A stretch of 64,000 nucleotides of DNA from Brachybacterium fresconis (lineage in GTDB: Bacteria; Actinomycetota; Actinomycetes; Actinomycetales; Dermabacteraceae), in NCBI RefSeq assembly GCF_017876515.1, contig NZ_JAGIOC010000001.1, positions 2,728,001 through 2,792,000 on the forward strand, given 5' to 3'. Below are positions 62,983 to 64,000 of the stretch, in pieces. How positions within the stretch are numbered: the stretch's first letter is position 1; each line of letters starts with the position of its first letter. Under the pieces are notes generated by a model, which ran no database searches, had not been told where the DNA came from, and saw only the letters and a program-made list of their open reading frames with translations. Position numbers and translations under genes: made by a program.

Positions 62983-64000
62983 GTGAACACGATCCCGCAG
63001 CAGGACGCACTGCGTTCTCGGTGGACCCTGGAGGGGAAGATCCCCCTGTCCGGCATCGCCGACGGCGCGGTGTGGCACCGCGCCCGAACAGTGGCCACCG
63101 GGGAGTCCGTCATCCTGTTCATCGTGCGGGGCGAGGCGGCTCTCGAGGCGGCAGATGCCGTCCGGCGCGCGTATCTGGTGGAGGACCCGCATCTGCTGCC
63201 GGTTCGCGAGATCGTCGTGCTCGACGACCCGCGGGAGGGCGATGACGACGCACCCGCCCAGGACGGGCCGACGACGATCGTGGAGTATCCGCTGCCGCCA
63301 GCTCCGCCGCTGGCGGCGCTGCTGAGCAAGGCCCCTCTGCACCCGGAGACGGCCCGCTCGATCATCGGCGAGGCCGCGACCGGCCTCGAGGTGGCCCGTC
63401 GGCGCGGCGTCCGCCACCAGCTGCTGGACTCGAACCGGCTGTTCGTGGACACCCGCACGGGCGCTGTCGTGGTCCTCGGCGTCGGCGTCGAAGCGGCGGC
63501 CCACGTCGGACTGGACCGATCGCGGGAGACGGCGTCGTTCCAGGACACCGCCGCGCTGGTCGCGCTGCTGTACCGGATCCTGACCGGTCGCAGCCCGCAG
63601 CATGATGCCTCCGGGACCGTGCCGCGGCCGAGCACCGTCGTGGACACGGAGATCCCGCAGGATCTCGACCTGCTGTGCGACCTGGTGCTCAATGAGTCGG
63701 CCGACGACATCCCCGAGACGACCCGGGCTCTGATCGCGGCGCTGGAACCCTGGCAGTCGATCCCGGTCACCCTGGAGGCCTACCCGAACCCGATCCCGCA
63801 CCACCGTCCCGCTCCGGAAGCGCCGTCGGCGACCGCGGCGACGGCGGGCGCGGCAGGTCCTGTGGCGGATCCGGCACCGTCGGAGCACTCGCCGGAGGAG
63901 GGCTCCGCCGCGCGGACCGCGTCGCCGACGGAAGCCTCCACGTCGGGCGACACGCGGGGCACGTCGGCCGGGACCGAGGTGGACGAGGACACGATCGCCC
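62983..64000 (+). CDS. MurJ-associated pseudokinase-like protein, 5' part
   Basis: A gene reading off the right end; about 339 residues are visible, starting at a GTG at 62983 behind AAAGGACGG. The first 260 residues recall a Ser/Thr-kinase fold: a WTLEGKIPLSGIADGAVWHRA opening near residue 14 and LLDSNRLFVDTRTGAVVVLGVGVEAAA in place of the catalytic and DFG loops. Neither HRD nor DFG is present, so it is probably a pseudokinase. The rest is a low-complexity Ala/Pro/Ser/Glu stretch. In mycobacteria a pseudokinase domain of MviN regulates lipid II export through FhaA; the parallel is inference. Confidence 0.75.
   Translation, partial: MNTIPQQDALRSRWTLEGKIPLSGIADGAVWHRARTVATGESVILFIVRGEAALEAADAVRRAYLVEDPHLLPVREIVVLDDPREGDDDAPAQDGPTTIVEYPLPPAPPLAALLSKAPLHPETARSIIGEAATGLEVARRRGVRHQLLDSNRLFVDTRTGAVVVLGVGVEAAAHVGLDRSRETASFQDTAALVALLYRILTGRSPQHDASGTVPRPSTVVDTEIPQDLDLLCDLVLNESADDIPETTRALIAALEPWQSIPVTLEAYPNPIPHHRPAPEAPSATAATAGAAGPVADPAPSEHSPEEGSAARTASPTEASTSGDTRGTSAGTEVDEDTIA

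Noticed and set aside
60241..63888. A long minus-strand open frame across DUF6049, murJ and the pseudokinase gene
   Set aside because: It is antisense to three well-recognised genes, and its translation shows no domain.

Overview
The window is high-GC (roughly 70% by eye), tightly packed, and carries genes on both strands with frequent GTG starts and purine-rich Shine-Dalgarno sites. The gene set (DUF6049-murJ-pseudokinase, cca, a PBP1A gene, rpsF-ssb-rpsR-rplI, an IdeR-type iron box, LCP protein, ROK regulator) points to an actinobacterial chromosome. A Brachybacterium-like member of the Micrococcales/Dermabacteraceae is my best guess, from family knowledge and gene order only. The right third resembles the origin-proximal block of many actinobacteria.

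Layout. 0-13.8 kb: accessory metabolism and regulator/target pairs: a partial TIM-barrel epimerase, an APH-like kinase, a TetR repressor divergent from a DUF1772 membrane protein over a shared palindrome, an ArsR-CDF metal efflux operon with an inverted-repeat operator, VOC and GNAT proteins, a CGNR regulator divergent from a flavin monooxygenase, the remnant of an MBL-fold hydrolase, a GlxA-type regulator divergent from an isochorismatase-like hydrolase, an MFS-Nudix pair, and an SGNH esterase. 13.8-18.1 kb: a decayed island with an AbiEi-like antitoxin next to a truncated AbiEii-like toxin, a DUF402 protein, an IS1380-like remnant, an AT-richer patch with a 57-aa membrane peptide, and a DUF1016/YhcG nuclease gene broken by a stop at the expected catalytic lysine codon.

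18.1-35.4 kb: HD hydrolase, NAD(P)-binding protein, LarC with two histidine-rich insertions, a cupin, the ppsR-ppsA pair for phosphoenolpyruvate synthase and its regulator, a methyltransferase, two overlapping CNNM/CBS proteins, an esterase, a DUF4091 protein, an acidic protein, a PfpI protein and a mechanosensitive-channel-like protein. 35.6-45.8 kb: SelO; a ROK regulator followed by a sugar isomerase/epimerase and a Gfo/Idh dehydrogenase (probable sugar or polyol catabolism); NYN protein, quinone reductase, semialdehyde dehydrogenase, lipase and LCP protein.

45.9-64 kb: tRNA-Leu(CAG), an amino-acid permease, rplI-rpsR-ssb-rpsF, a complete ferric-siderophore uptake operon behind an IdeR/DtxR box, PBP1A, cca, then DUF6049-murJ and a partial pseudokinase-like gene running off the end. 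The most unusual non-coding signal is a two-copy hairpin element at the stop codons of ppsA and rplI. It has a 28-nt loop that is nearly identical in both copies and a compensatory change in the stem; at rplI an extra arm allows an alternative fold.
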